Positions 1 through 12,109 of a DNA stretch of 64,000 nucleotides are shown piece by piece. The DNA is taken from positions 18,831,452 to 18,895,451 of the forward strand of contig OX235267.1 of NCBI GenBank assembly GCA_944472135.2, given 5' to 3'. The stretch comes from Trichobilharzia regenti (lineage: Eukaryota > Platyhelminthes > Trematoda > Strigeidida > Schistosomatidae). The position numbers and the translations under genes were made by a program. Every line of letters starts with the position of its first letter. Positions within the stretch are counted from its first letter, which is position 1. The notes beneath the pieces are model-generated. The model worked only from the letters and a program-made list of their open reading frames with translations. It made no database searches and was not told where the DNA came from.

Positions 1-329
1 TGTTGAATTTTCCTTATTACTGCTGAAATACTGTTGTATGGGAAATGGACCAGTAATCTGTAATTGAAATTTAAATGAATTAAAAAAAGTCTGATTTCGG
101 TACGTGATCTGGAACACAGTGGCTGTTTAAAATTCCTACTGCAATAATTAAAAATAAAGGATTAGCAAATAAAAATTTTGATTTTGTTGTCTCCAGGCTG
201 AGTGTTGTGAAAAGCGTCCTCAATGTGCGTCAACAGAAACAAAGCTAAGCTCTATGAAAAGCGATTCACGGTCAGTAAAATTAAAACACAAGATTTTGTA
301 GATCAGGAAATATCCTGTTCGACTGAATA
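1..329 (-). repeat. Diverged repeat X1, partial (copy 0)
   Basis: The window starts inside X1. The portion present corresponds to 23902-24230. Confidence 0.6.
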
Positions 330-1039
330 CAGTCTAACAGAAACCGAAATGCATGTAGCAAATATAATTTACCAGAATTACAAGACAAATAAAAGATGCT
401 ATGTCTACGACATATTCAGCTGTAAAAACTGATCCTCCAACTCAAAACTAACTGTTCCATTGTACAATCCACAGTAGATCATTTTATGGCTGTCGTTAAT
501 TCCAACTGTGTCTATGAACCCACATGTGCATGTGGTAGCGACAAAGTTAGAGCAATCGAGAGATGGTTTTCTACAAGGATTGTTAAACACATTTGCCCAA
601 AGGTCTGCATGTGATGGGTTCAACAGCACTTAACAGACCCATAGCCTGGCACCTGACTGATAAAGAGCACCAAATCAACGCAAAAGAATTCTTTAAATGA
701 TCGAACTCACAAAGTATCCGAAGACAACATTGAATTGCTGGAGTTGCGACTACCGCAGGATGGAAACTGAATTGTGTGCAAAAAGAGGCTGTTACTAACT
801 TATTACAAACTTAGTAGGCAAGGAATCATTCACTTTAACACGCTGAAACTTCATTTTATTTTACTTCACTTTATTTTTGTCTATCTCTTAACTCGATAAA
901 TAAATTCATCTGTCTCCCTGCTAATTCTTCATATCTTTGTGTCCTTAACCTCCTTTATTTTGGTAGAATGACTTTGCAAGTTGTTACGTAGTTGTCTCCA
1001 CTTATGCTATCCGCTGATCTCTCCTAGTCGTCTCATATC

Positions 1040-1519
1040 TTGATGATTTCTAAGCAAATATTTCGTCTTACCTTCTACATCAAGAAGTTAAGATATTCTG
1101 GTATAACCCAACCCCTACTCCTACAATTCATTAACTCATGCATCCTGTATATTATTCTCTATTGTTCCCCCTTAGTTTTTCCAGGGCTACTGAAGAAAGG
1201 CTATACCTTATTACGCAGGATGTTAAAGGTTGTCAGCAGGGTAAGCTATGTGCCACTTAACCAGCTTGTTAATATTCTAGTTGACAAGCACATGGACTCA
1301 TGTGAAAAATGGGCTAAATCCATTTTATCAAACTCACACCACCCTCTTCATTCACAACTCTCCCCTTGTATATCATCAGGTAAAACCAAAAGCCTATTTA
1401 GAACAATTTATGCTCGCACTAGTAGGTACAAAAACTCAACCATATCCTACTTAGCTCGTGTTCTGTGCGATAAAGAAAGCATTAGGCGTGAAACCTATAA
1501 CTTACTAAATAATGAGTAG
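1040..1519 (+). pseudogene. CR1/Jockey-type non-LTR retrotransposon RT, C-terminal fragment (copy 0)
   Basis: The 159-residue frame corresponds to the thumb and C-terminal tail that follow the RT catalytic core in CR1/Jockey-superfamily elements. Typical landmarks are a hydrophobic segment ending in ILYCSP about 40 residues in, then VFPGLL, then a basic LLRRMLK stretch, and near the end YARTSRYKNS followed by a short tail. The catalytic YADD core is missing and the frame begins at TTG (ATG one codon later), so this is a 5'-truncated insertion, as is usual for non-LTR elements. A pyrimidine-rich stretch follows the stop. This copy has Arg in YARTSR where the other three have Lys. Family assignment is from memory of the domain, not a search. 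Confidence 0.75.
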
Positions 1520-1769
1520 AACAGCTGGATCTCATCTTTCCAAATGATGTCATTGATAGGTACAGCGTTTTCTTTCTTTCTTTTCCTTTTCTCTTTCTTT
1601 TTTCTGTTATGTGCTGCTCTGTTTCTTTGTTTCTTTCTTCCTTACAAACTCTATTTAAAACATTCTTCTTCGTTCTTTCACACTCTGTATATCTCGAACT
1701 TTTTGTTACCGCTTACGCCAGTTATTTCGAGAATCTCAGTGATATATCATTTTCTAGGTAACAAATAAA

Positions 1770-2603
1770 ATACCGGTGTAATTAGTCGTTTGAGTCGCTA
1801 CTAAATGTCGGAGATGTACAGATACGAGTGTGACTTTAGAAATGGCATACAATCACCTAATTTACTGTGTGTGCTCAAAATTAAAACACTCATAAATGAC
1901 AGAGGGATGCTCAGCTGCCATCACTGATACTCACAGTATAATCCTTGTTCGGCCAGAACTTTAAGGATTCTATGCTGTGATACATATATAGGCCCAGTGT
2001 TGTGTACAGTAGCATCTCGATATCCATTGTCGCCATTCAAATGGAACATGGGTGGCTACCATTTCCTACAGATTCCGTGTTAGAAGGAGAACAAGTAGTG
2101 AAATCCAATTTTATCACATGATATTTCAGTGAAACCATTTCTAAACTTACCTAAAAATATGACTTTTATCATGCCTGAATGAAAGATGAAGTTAGGCTGA
2201 TTTCAAATTTCGTGTTAATATTAACCGTTTGAAAACATATCAGTATGTTTGATAAGGTTAAAATTGCTCTTCAGTGCGAATAAAGGTATTTGAGTGTCAA
2301 TTTAACAAGTGTGAAGAGGGTGTGAAAATATACAAAGGGAGCATATGAGATTGATAATAGTGAATTAATTACTAAAGCAAAGACAAACTAAAAGTAAAAT
2401 TAAAAATTAAAAACAAAAGAAAGTATCAAAATTTTGTACAGGGAACGATTAGTGAAGAGGTTAAGACCAAGGTAGAATAAGAGACTGGACAAACTTTTTC
2501 TGTATACAGAGTTTAGGGTTGTATTGATGAATAGCCAGAGCCTCCGCCATACACAAAAGCCGAAACCTGACGCCTTTTGTACCATTTGGCTTCACTTTGT
2601 AGA
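1770..2603. other. PLE 3' flank, no gene recognised
   Basis: This lies downstream of the PLE endonuclease stop and is the same as 25671-26503. It probably belongs to the PLE 3' region, but I see no long terminal repeat or ribozyme motif that I would defend. A 61-codon open frame at 2400-2585 looks like chance. Confidence 0.4.
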
Positions 2604-2969
2604 TTATCTAGGAGCTACGTGGCCCGAGTTCACCAAATGCTCGAGAATTGAGCTAGTAATTGTCTTGCATTGTCCCTTTGCTAACCATGCCGGATAATGT
2701 TCAGAGATGCGTTTGGGAAGCGTGCGCTTTGTGCAGCCAATATAACTAGCTCCACACGAGCAGGTGAATTTATAAACACACATTGAGGTGGCCCAAAGCG
2801 GCAGTTTATCCTTCACACATCCGTTGATCATTTGTCGGCTGTAGAAATTGATACGTAGCTCAGCCATAAAGAAGGCTTTTCTCAGTGATCTGCATAAGCG
2901 ATTCTTCAGGATCTCAGCCGCGGTATCACCTTTGAATTTAGTGTTCATAAATAGCAGTTTCTTTGGCAC
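2604..2969 (-). pseudogene. Penelope-like element GIY-YIG endonuclease domain (copy 0)
   Basis: The 121-residue frame ends with a GIY-YIG nuclease signature of the Penelope-like type: VYKFTCSCGASYIG around residues 66-79, then a basic TKRTLPKRISEH segment with conserved Arg, Glu and His. In Penelope-like elements (PLEs) this domain follows the RT and makes the target nick. Upstream RT sequence survives only as a stub (2998-3068), because the copy is cut at 3068. The frame is separated from that stub by a shift near 2970-2990, where this copy also differs from copy B by two bases. Confidence 0.8.
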
Positions 2970-2997
2970 TGTCTGGGTTTTTTCAGGCTTTGGTTTT

Positions 2998-3068
2998 TAC
3001 TTTATGTTTTTCTCGATAAATCTTGGAGGATATTCATTCTCTATGAGAACTTGTCTGAGTCGCTCCAG
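2998..3068 (-). pseudogene. Stub of PLE reverse transcriptase C-terminus, cut at junction
   Basis: It matches the end of the RT segment at 26897-26968, an acidic/basic LERLRQ-type linker before the endonuclease. The rest is lost at the 3068/3069 joint. Confidence 0.65.
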
Positions 3069-3920
3069 ACACTTTATCTACAAACTGCTTAAATCTCTTG
3101 TCCTTAAATACTGTCTTTATTCAACCAATTTCGCAGATATTAGAAGATGAACACTTAGTCATGCTTTAATAACATTTGTTACTGGTTTAAAAACGCCATG
3201 CTTAGAATTCACGGTAAATAGTACACCTGGAAACGACTATAAAAATTAACTCATGTAACTGAAATGTCAACAATGATACATTCTAATAATTATAATTCCC
3301 GGGGTTGTCATTCAGGTTCCACTAGATGGTCTAGTGTGCAACGTCACTTGGTGGTCTCCTTAGCGCGTCTCTCTTCCATATCCATTTCCTTTGGCATATT
3401 GTCTGGGCTTTGCTTTCTTCGTTGGTTCGTCCCTGACTCCTTCGTACATTGCACTGTGGACTGAACTCAGTTCCTTCACACGTCATCCATCTTTGCACAA
3501 GTTCATCTCCTGTTTCACTACCTCTGTCTCCTCTATAGGCTTTCAGGAATCCTTAGAAAGCCACACATTATCTCATTCTTCCCTTTTTCCTTAAAACCGA
3601 TGTCTACGTTTCTGAAATATGTCCACAATCTATCTCATTGGTTTGTCAGTCAGATAACGATGAATCAGATTTTGTTACATGATGAGAGTCAGTCAACCAG
3701 AATCTCCAGCATGCCGTCACATATTTTTATAATTTTGGTGGCTTTCTCTTGCTTTGTTTTGGAAATACACTCTCCCAAGCCTACTGTGTGAGTCTTCTGG
3801 AATTTATTAGTTTCGTGTCAAGGCAGAGTTCACTAGGAAATTATCAAGCGTTCATTATTGTCAGTCAGCAATCGTATTCGTACTCCACGACATCGTAACA
3901 TACTGAAGAAGAGGGAGATT

Positions 3921-4479
3921 ATGGCCCCTAAAAACTGGAACTATTTCAGGAACAACAAATTAAAATTGACGGAAGAGACCATCAGCACAAAGACCGGTTC
4001 AAATTCACCTCCCACAACACCTGTTCATACTATTATACCATCTGTCGATGGAATTACAAATAGCATCACCCAATCCAAATATAATTCCAGATACAAATGA
4101 CACATTTTATACGTGGTATCTGCTGCACAAAGGCTTATTCAAAGTTGATTCTGCTGCACAAGACAATGATAAGAAGACACAAATCTTGCTGTGAAAGTTG
4201 TGTCCAGCACAATAAAACAGGTATTTTAGTTCGGCTCCCCCTCAACACCCACGAAATAGTTGTTTTAGTGATGCAGTCAAGTTGCTGGATGAAGAACCTA
4301 GAGATCCCTCCCCACTGTTTGACATAAGACATCGTTGTCTAAAACTGGTAATTAATAAGAATGATGTTTTCCTAGGTGACGTTGATGAAGTCAATAAAAA
4401 ATGACAGAGATTTCAACCTAGATCCTTAAAAGATAATCCGCTAAAGGCTCTTATCCTCATATTCCGTCTTATTTTCCCA
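3921..4479 (+). pseudogene. Gypsy-1 gag remnant (copy A)
   Basis: Same as copy C with an additional stop: CGA to TGA at 4191-4193, in the LLRKL block. Confidence 0.7.
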
Positions 4480-4526
4480 AATTTACAGATATCAGAACAT
4501 GACTACTCAGTCATCTGCAACAAAAC

Positions 4527-4724
4527 TTGAAGTTGATCCTACATGAGACATCTGATGAATATGGACAGCCAATTGACTTAAAAACGGATACAAACATAGT
4601 CGCATCCGCGAATTCGAGAAGCTCTGACATCCAGCCATTACTGAAGGCCGAGATTTGCTCGACATCATGTATTTCTGACCCAACTATTCCTAGTGGATCG
4701 CGTGATTCTACACCTCCTGCCTGA
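4527..4724 (+). pseudogene. Possible gypsy-1 protease remnant (copy A)
   Basis: Same translation as 32633-32830. Confidence 0.4.
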
Positions 4725-5169
4725 ACTTCACGGAATGTTTCAGAGATGACTCCACTATCGTTAAAAGGAACATGGTATTTTTAAAGCTCTGTCCATACAA
4801 ACACCATAGTTGCCACAGGTATAATAAAATCAGCCATTAAGGTGGTCTCTGTCAGCCATGACAAAAGATATATCAAAACTGAGGGGAATGCGGAATTACA
4901 GCGAGCCTTAAACCAGCTGGTAGATCGATGAGTCTACTGGCAACATGCCAAGATATAACACCATGTGTAGGAAAAATGTCAACATTCAGATAAATGATCA
5001 TCATGGATGACTGCAGTTAGATACCGCATCTGACATTACTGATATTTCAGAAAAACCTTGGAATGATATCAGCAGACCAGCTACTGCGAACAGTTTGCAA
5101 ACTGCTGTCAATACCTGCAGTGGGTGCTCAGCATGAGCAGCACCCACTACAGACATCAGGAGATTAAGT

Positions 5170-5773
5170 GAATTTTACGTATTTGTACTGACTTTTCAAC
5201 TGGTTTGAATGCTGTCTTGTAACGGCACAATTATCATCCACCTACACCGGGCGATTTATTTTCCGTTTCAGATGGTAGCTTTTATTTCGGGAAACTGGAA
5301 CTTGCCAACGCATATTTCTAAGCTCGGAACCCCCTATGAAAGACCAGAAATTCTTGGTGTTGATGCACAACACTGTCTGTTTCAATATGACAGATTACTG
5401 TTTGCAATTGAAACTGTTTCAACCATCTTCCTGGAGATGACTGACACCACTTCGGCTGATATTTCAGGTGTAGAGGTTGATTATCTTGATGGTGTAATAG
5501 TTGTAACGAATTTCCCAGAGGAAATGTGCAGAAGTGTAGAAGCTGTCTTTTCATGTATGCAGGATCAACGGATTGAGAGTACGTTCAGAGGAGTGTCAAA
5601 TTCCAGAGCGTTATCTCACCTCAAGTGAAGATACGGTCACTGCAGTGATTGTCATCAAACACTAAGCAGTTCACCTCATAAGTAATGCCGCTGTATCCTT
5701 ACCCGCAACTTCCACAGAAATCCAGTGATTCTCAAACAATGATCACTCATCACGATATGCTATACAGCGTGTA
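5170..5773 (+). pseudogene. Gypsy-1 RT, internally deleted (copy A)
   Basis: Carries the RT part through YLDG, then loses 687 bp (C equivalents about 33714-34400). It resumes in the last residues of RNase H at 5611 with TATCTCACC. The joint shares GT, and a T to G change lies just before it. Confidence 0.85.
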
Positions 5774-6196
5774 TGAAGTCAAGTAGTCCATGGTAGGCGA
5801 AGTTGAAGTCTTTTGATTTCTGTACACGTGCATTGGGATGCGTGTCTATAATCCAAAATGCTTCCATCAAGTGCATAACCACCTTTCCAAATCTTGAACA
5901 TGGCGAGAAATGCGAAACCCTGTCAAATTCACTGATTTAGTGAGATGAATCTATTCTGAAGGCCAAGTGTATAGATCTCTCAGATTTGTTTTCTGTCTCA
6001 GAGTGGCATTTTCCTCTTCCATCTCTCTGCAAATATTGACCTCATCTACTTGGTCAACCATGGATATTTGGTGAGCCTAATTAATTAGTTGGTAAACAGA
6101 ACAAACAATAGAGATGTGGGTACGTTACCTTGTGGTAAATCGATTAGAATCGTTTTCGGGTATGAGAGTTTTGAGTAGATTCTCACTCTTTGTCAC

Positions 6197-6412
6197 CTAC
6201 ACAAAGAGAATCCATTGATCTGAATGAATAGGCAGGACACGATTCAAACAATTTCCGATTTCATTAGGAATACATTGTGCAGTTGTGCTGCGTTTTGGAT
6301 AGCGAGGTGTTGTCTTCCAGATGACATCAATGACAGAATTATTGATGATTAAATCTGGTGTGTTAAGTAAAGTACTAGTAAGATTGTGTTTGATGGTTAG
6401 GGTGATAGACAC
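6197..6412 (-). pseudogene. Possible gypsy-2 protease remnant (copy A)
   Basis: Same translation as 34990-35205. Confidence 0.35.
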
Positions 6413-7000
6413 ATTTGGGGAGTTGTATGTTCACCAAGGCAGACAGAGAATCTCTCAGTCTAATAATGGGGCAGGTCAACATTAGCCATGTAGGAGTGGT
6501 TACACGAGCGACTCTCTGAATGTTTTCATGTAGTTTTGACATGACATTGAGATATATACTTCTGTCTCCGATGAGAATGTACAGATCGTGTCACTTATGC
6601 GAATGCTCTATCTTCTGCACTTCCATCGGATACATGATACACTGCATTGTGAGATAGCCTTTTGCTTCATTTAGATAGTGAATAGCTCCTGAGACACTTA
6701 GGACTCGATTTCTTCGCCTCGACTTCTAGAAAATTTGTAGGTTAACATTCTTATCACTATTCAGCGGCGTCACTCAAGATTCCATCAAGACTACAGCATT
6801 GTGGACTCCTAAGCCAGCGACAATATCCAACTAAGTGAATCTGACTGATAAACTGTAAATTCATTATCGTGATTCTCAACGCCATCCTCAGGAGTTCAGG
6901 AGTCAACAGACTTTGATTGCTTACCAGTCTACTGTAAGATCTGATATTATTGCTTTCTGTGCAGAGTATATCATACGTGAATGACATTTAAGAACACTTC

Positions 7001-7434
7001 TTATAATGAATGCCACATAATGAACTTTGAGGTGGAAACCGGATACTCAATATAGATGTCTTCACATGTAGTGCGAATTTCTTTAGTAGTAGAGAAGTTG
7101 TACACAGTAGTTTGAACCAGTTTCTGATCTAGCTCTGGAGTAATAGTGTCATCAGTTAGGCAACCAATTAACTGAGTGTGAAGCTCTTCCCTGAAGTTAC
7201 ATTTTGTGGCTTTCATCTACAGCTGGAGAATAGTCACTCTCATCTTGAAGTTCGGAGCACGAATGTGTTTACTAGGATGAACTCCCTGTCCCATGTTATA
7301 TTAATAAGAAAATGATCTTTCATAAAACGTCTGAATTCCTCGTTTGGTAGAAGAGTAGAGTTGTCAAGAAATGCAAACGTTTTCAGTAGACTGAAAACTT
7401 CCAGCCATCTGGAAGATTCTTTGACATACACCAT
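7001..7434 (-). pseudogene. Gypsy-2 gag remnant (copy A)
   Basis: Same as copy C but with 3 extra bases near 7302 (CATG-TTA-TATTAA), adding one Ile codon. Confidence 0.7.
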
Positions 7435-8758
7435 TCATCAAAGTGTTTAAGATAATCAGCTATTTCTCATTATAGACAGCTGATAAAATACTTCTAAGGC
7501 TTACTTAATCCCACTTCCTTTGCCAAAATATGTGATATTTATTTCTAATTGTAATTTACAATAACCGGATACCAGTGAACCAGTGGATAAGGCGGAGAAG
7601 ACAGAGGTCAGAATTTCGTATTCTGCAGAATCACTTGGATGAAGCATATGTAATCAATAGATGCAAACAAAAATGAACAATTCGACAACACATGGCTGTC
7701 AATGATTATTGACCAAACACAAGTACTGGGCATGAAGTAATTTACACAAAAGCCTGAATCTGAAAAGTTTCAGCGTGTTTTGATACATTTACATTCTTAC
7801 ACAGATTCATGCCTTATTCCCAATCAACACACTTGTGAGTGAATTTCTACAAGTAATCCTGAATTTTAAGGTGCGTAGTGAATGATACAGAAAACTAAGT
7901 TTCTCGTGTCACTGCACAGAACTACCAAATCCTCAAGTTCTGACTCATTATCTCTGACAATTCGCAGACCATCAGCTTAGCCTGAATTTTTTCCCTTTAC
8001 TAAGATCATTCATTCACTAATGTGTTTTGTAACCGAATTTCAGTTCGACGTGCTTTACATTCCACGACACAACTTTTAATCACCTAACTAATTAGTTGCA
8101 AACTTTTTCAATTACGTTATATATTCTTCACTATTGCACTATTTTCATAGATTTAAACTCACAATGAACTCTGAGTAAATTCCTTCCAAGTTATCTGAAG
8201 TGATAATCTGTAATTGAACTTTCATTCAATTAAACCAAATGTTTGAGTTCTGAGTGGAATCCAAGACACAGGATTTGTATTAAATTCATTGTCAATGTGA
8301 TGGTATAAGAAAACAGAGGCATAGCTGTGTCAGCGACGATCCGCGTGGGACATAACCAAAGCACGAATGTACAGGTCAACAATTAAGAGATTCGAATAAA
8401 CAAGGATTGAACAGAGTGTGGATTGTAAAGAATTAACGTGCAGTAGACACCCTTTACCATAATGAGCGAATGACATCAGATGAAATATAATCCTTACATA
8501 ATAAGTAAAGTGGAAATCAGTGACTATAAATCAGCAGCAACGAAATGTGAAGTGAAATATAAGCTCACTACTTTCCAGTAATAAGTAGTGAAAATTTGAA
8601 GACAAATGAAAAGGTGGTAAAGAATGGGTAAGAAAGGGGTTGACGCTGAGATTGTCGACAATAACCACTGAAAACAAAAGCAACATGATAAATATAAAGC
8701 ATTGAATGGCAGTTACTCAAGCAAATATCCTTATATGTTCGTAGTGTACAGCCAAAGC

Positions 8759-8895
8759 GAAATGAAGCACCAAACAAATTGCTTGATGGTGATATTTTTC
8801 CTCTGGAATGTTGTCAGACAATGTGTAGATTACAGAGCATTGTACGTAGACCGAAAGTCGAGGATTTTCCATACACTGGTCACTTCGAAGTTCCA
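8759..8895 (-). repeat. Diverged repeat Y2 (copy A)
   Basis: Equivalent to 37549-37685. Confidence 0.65.
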
Positions 8896-9194
8896 AAGAT
8901 GAATCAATGTGGATGCGTTCAGAATACTCAACCCGAAATACTTAAGATGCAATAATGGTGCAGTTGTATTCTCTGAGCTGGATGGTATAGTTGAGAAGCA
9001 TTGATTGTTCTTCTGGGGATCATGTTAAGCGGATGCTCCAATTTGAAGTGGGTGTTTGAAATTCTCCACCAGTTTATCAGCCACTTCTCCTGGTAACCTA
9101 TGACGTGAATGGTTGTTTCTCACTTTGTAGACCACTTGTGTTTCTCTCGTGCTTATTTTGTCGGTCTAAAAGATGATCTATTCTCCATACGACT

Positions 9195-9705
9195 TCCACT
9201 TCATCTTTGATTGTTAAATTTTATCTCTCTGAATGTGTCTGCTGATGGCAGATTTGTCTGAGTGACATGCTTATAGGGGTCGTCTGGAAAATTTGATGAC
9301 TCCTTCATCCAGGATTTGTAGATTTTTTCAATCGAATTGGTGTCTGCATTTGTCTGCATGCATTGATTGATATGGCGGAATCGATATCATATCGAATTCC
9401 AATTTTTCACATCACTACTGCTACTTTCTAGGAAGGAGTATGGAACGGTAATTATTAAAGCAAGTCCTGATGAGGTAAATCAAAACTCTGATTCACTAGT
9501 CAGATCTGGAACTGAGGATTTGTATAATTTTGGTACTAAAATAGCTATAAGAAACGAAACAATTAGAAATTCGAGAATTCCAATATTCCGGTCTCTAGAC
9601 TGAGTGCTTTGAAAATCGCATCCACAATCGGTCAACCAGATAACGACAGAGAGCTAAAAAAGCGGTTCTTAGTCTGTAGAATTAAACACAAGTGCGTTTC
9701 TATTC
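9195..9705 (-). repeat. Diverged repeat X2 (copy A)
   Basis: Equivalent to 37985-38495. Confidence 0.6.
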
Positions 9706-12095
9706 TACATAAGTTCCTGTGCGGATGAATGGCATAAATGGAAAATGACTGACAGCTTTGTTAAATAAGTTAACTTTCCTCAAAATGTTTGTGTTTCGTC
9801 CGATACGCAGAATGGCAGTAGACGGAACTCACTTCATTAGAATGTTAGCATAAGTTAGACATGATCATCTAACAGCATTGATACACTCAAGGAATTTCAT
9901 GAAATCAAGGCAGTATCTAAGCAACTCCTAGTATTCTATAAAGAACCAGATAATACAGATTTATTGACCCAAAATGTCCACAGTGCGTTCGAAAATATTC
10001 GTCATCATAATCCACTTTTGATGGTATTTATTCACACTCGGCATGAAATCATCGGTTGAATGAGTGAGGCTTCCCTGATGAAATACTTAGCCTTTGCTCT
10101 TCCTTCATCATATCTTAATGATCTGTCCATCTGAAATATCATCTAGTGTTTCATCATTGATGTGAGATGAATGTGGTCAGTTCGCCGTTTTCAGCTTATT
10201 TCCGTTCACTCGAAAGGCGTATCTGCCACAGTGAATGAACTGATGTCTGCGGGAGATTCTTGAATGCTCACTATTCACTCCTGCATTCTAGGACTTACAT
10301 ACCGAGCTATTTGAATCGCAAGTAAATGCAAAGTCCCAACTTGTGTAAATCATTTATCATTATGTTTCTGTTGGCTGTCATTGTCAACAAACATTGTGCA
10401 TTGTTGGTTTTGTAAAATGATATTGATGATGGTGATGAATGCTCTTTTTGTGCTCCACGCACTATTTACTTTGCATTCATATAATCATTTGGGATTTTAG
10501 TGCTACTATCTGACTTCGATCTTGTCCATTACTGTTTGCCGCTGCCTGTGTTGTGCTTCATTCCTATCTTGATCTGTGTATTTTTAGGCCCATAGCTTTG
10601 GATAGTTGTAACTTGCTTACCTTTTGTATTGAATCTTATGATTATTATTCTGGAGGGGGTTGGTTTTCACTGAACAAGAGCCTTCGACACTATCGACCAA
10701 ATCATGATAGTTACTCTCTCGGAGTGTTCGTGTTTGATGTCTGGGTTACCGGAGTAGATTATCGACTGTCCAAGCAAACCACTTTGACTTTATTGATACA
10801 CTTTTTTCATTTCGTAATCTGATGGAGCTCGTACAAGTGGTTAATTCTTAAAGCATGCTCAAGAATCTATACTGCGTTCTAACTGTTACAATTACCATGC
10901 ATGACAAAGAGATACTCAGGTGGCATTGCTAATCATATTACAATCCTGTTTTAGCCAGCTCTCCAAAGATTCCTCGCTATGAGAAATATATAAATGCGCT
11001 CAATGTCATTCGCAGTAGAAAAATGGTGCCACTGATTTTCACTTTTCAAATGCAAAAGGTATAAGAAGCATTTTCCTAGGATTCCGCGTCAGAAGATGAA
11101 CTAGTAGTAAAAGTAAAATTTATCACATAATATTTCAATGAAACCAATTCTGAAATTAACTGCCAAAATTAAAAAAATGAAAATATCAATTTGTTAGTGC
11201 TTGAAGCAGAGATGAAATTTGACTCGTTTCAAATATCGTGCTCATGTGAAACACTTGCCGACATTCTAATACGTCAAAATCTCTTGTTTTGATTGACACC
11301 ATGATGTTGACTGTCAAACGAAAACTGAAACCAAAAAAACCGATTTTGACAATTGTAATTTAAACCCAGTTGTGTTACAATAAATAACATGCAAACGTTG
11401 ACTGTTTTGCTATGTGTTCCAGTACCTATAATAGTGAATGAATGATGGCTTATTTCTAGTTTATATTGACAATAGATTGATTTGCACTATGAGTGTTTGA
11501 AGGAATGCACAAATATCGATTGCATGAGTATGAGAAAGTTTTCTCATTTGACTTCTGATGCAGTTAACAGAATGAAATGAGAAAACACCAATCATAGTGA
11601 TCATATTCAGCATTTGCTCAAATTGAAATAAGTCTAAAACTGTTGTTACGAAAATTAACAGTACGCTTGCTATGCAGCCTATCTGTATAAATGTGAGCGA
11701 CAATAAAGTGAATAATCGCAATGTATCCTTCCTGTGTCTGTTACGAATTCATTTGAGGAGGATAACGAAATTAAAGCTACTAAGGTTTATTCATACGTCT
11801 ACCTTTCATATAGTGCACTATATTTGATGACCTGTGTGTTCGAATCTTCATCTAATTAAGGTATTCTCAAATCTCCACTATTAATGTTCGACGGGCAAAT
11901 ACCACTTTAAACGCAAATACCTGCTATACTGGTCGAAATCAGACACTAGCCTCGGTATTAAACATACTTTTAAACATAAAACTCGTAAGTGAAAAGTAAC
12001 TGACAAATTATTTTTAGATAAAAACAATAAGAATATGTGGAAGTATTCCAAAGTTTAGAAATTGTATTTGTAGAAACTTGACTGATAATTCCTCA

Positions 12096-12109
12096 AACAT
12101 GAAAAAGAG
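12096..12109. other. 14-nt loop at head-to-head centre 1
   Basis: The sequence AACATGAAAAAGAG is flanked by CCTCA (12091-12095) and TGAGG (12110-12114). It forms the single-stranded tip of a hairpin between copies A and B. The same 14 nt appear at 41582-41595 and 62758-62771. On the left the unit is missing 696 bp (C equivalents 40881-41576), and the joint shares TT. Confidence 0.8.

Larger units (their letters stand above)
1..3068 (-). repeat. Copy 0: reverse-oriented unit end plus part of a tail-to-tail centre
   Basis: This stretch repeats 23902-26968 in the same direction, with an offset of 23901, then 23900 after a one-base change in a pyrimidine tract near 1588. It holds the end of repeat X1, two short overlapping open frames without recognisable product, the CR1-like RT tail, and the 3' part of a Penelope-like element. 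At 3068/3069 it stops abruptly and jumps to forward-oriented unit sequence equivalent to 31175. Relative to the complete centre this removes 26969-31174 (about 4.2 kb), with a shared AG at the joint. The nearly base-for-base match to copy B is directly visible. Confidence 0.93.
3069..12095 (+). repeat. Copy A: forward unit, truncated at both ends
   Basis: Equivalent to 31175-41581 of copy C. It is the inverted partner of copy B: paired positions sum to 25591 left of the 687 bp deletion, 24904 after it, and 24901 beyond 7305. Two internal losses are visible. A 687 bp gap near 5610 removes the end of the gypsy-1 RT and most of its RNase H. A 696 bp gap at 12090/12091 removes the sequence next to the head-to-head centre. 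It carries A-specific changes, for example CGA to TGA at 4192 in gypsy-1 gag. Stretches without a recognised element (7435-8758, 9706-12090) match the corresponding parts of copy C. Confidence 0.93.

Noticed and set aside
223..629. Overlapping short frames 223-432 (plus) and 405-629 (minus) repeated in other copies
   Set aside because: No recognisable domain. They persist only because the copies are nearly identical DNA, so repetition is not evidence of selection.
1544..1768. Phe-rich 74-codon frame after the CR1 tail
   Set aside because: It is a by-product of the pyrimidine tract at the element's 3' side and changes frame between copies.
11808..11823. 16 bp perfect palindrome ATATAGTGCACTATAT as a regulatory site
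   Set aside because: AT-rich short palindromes occur by chance in DNA of this composition, and nothing nearby suggests a promoter.
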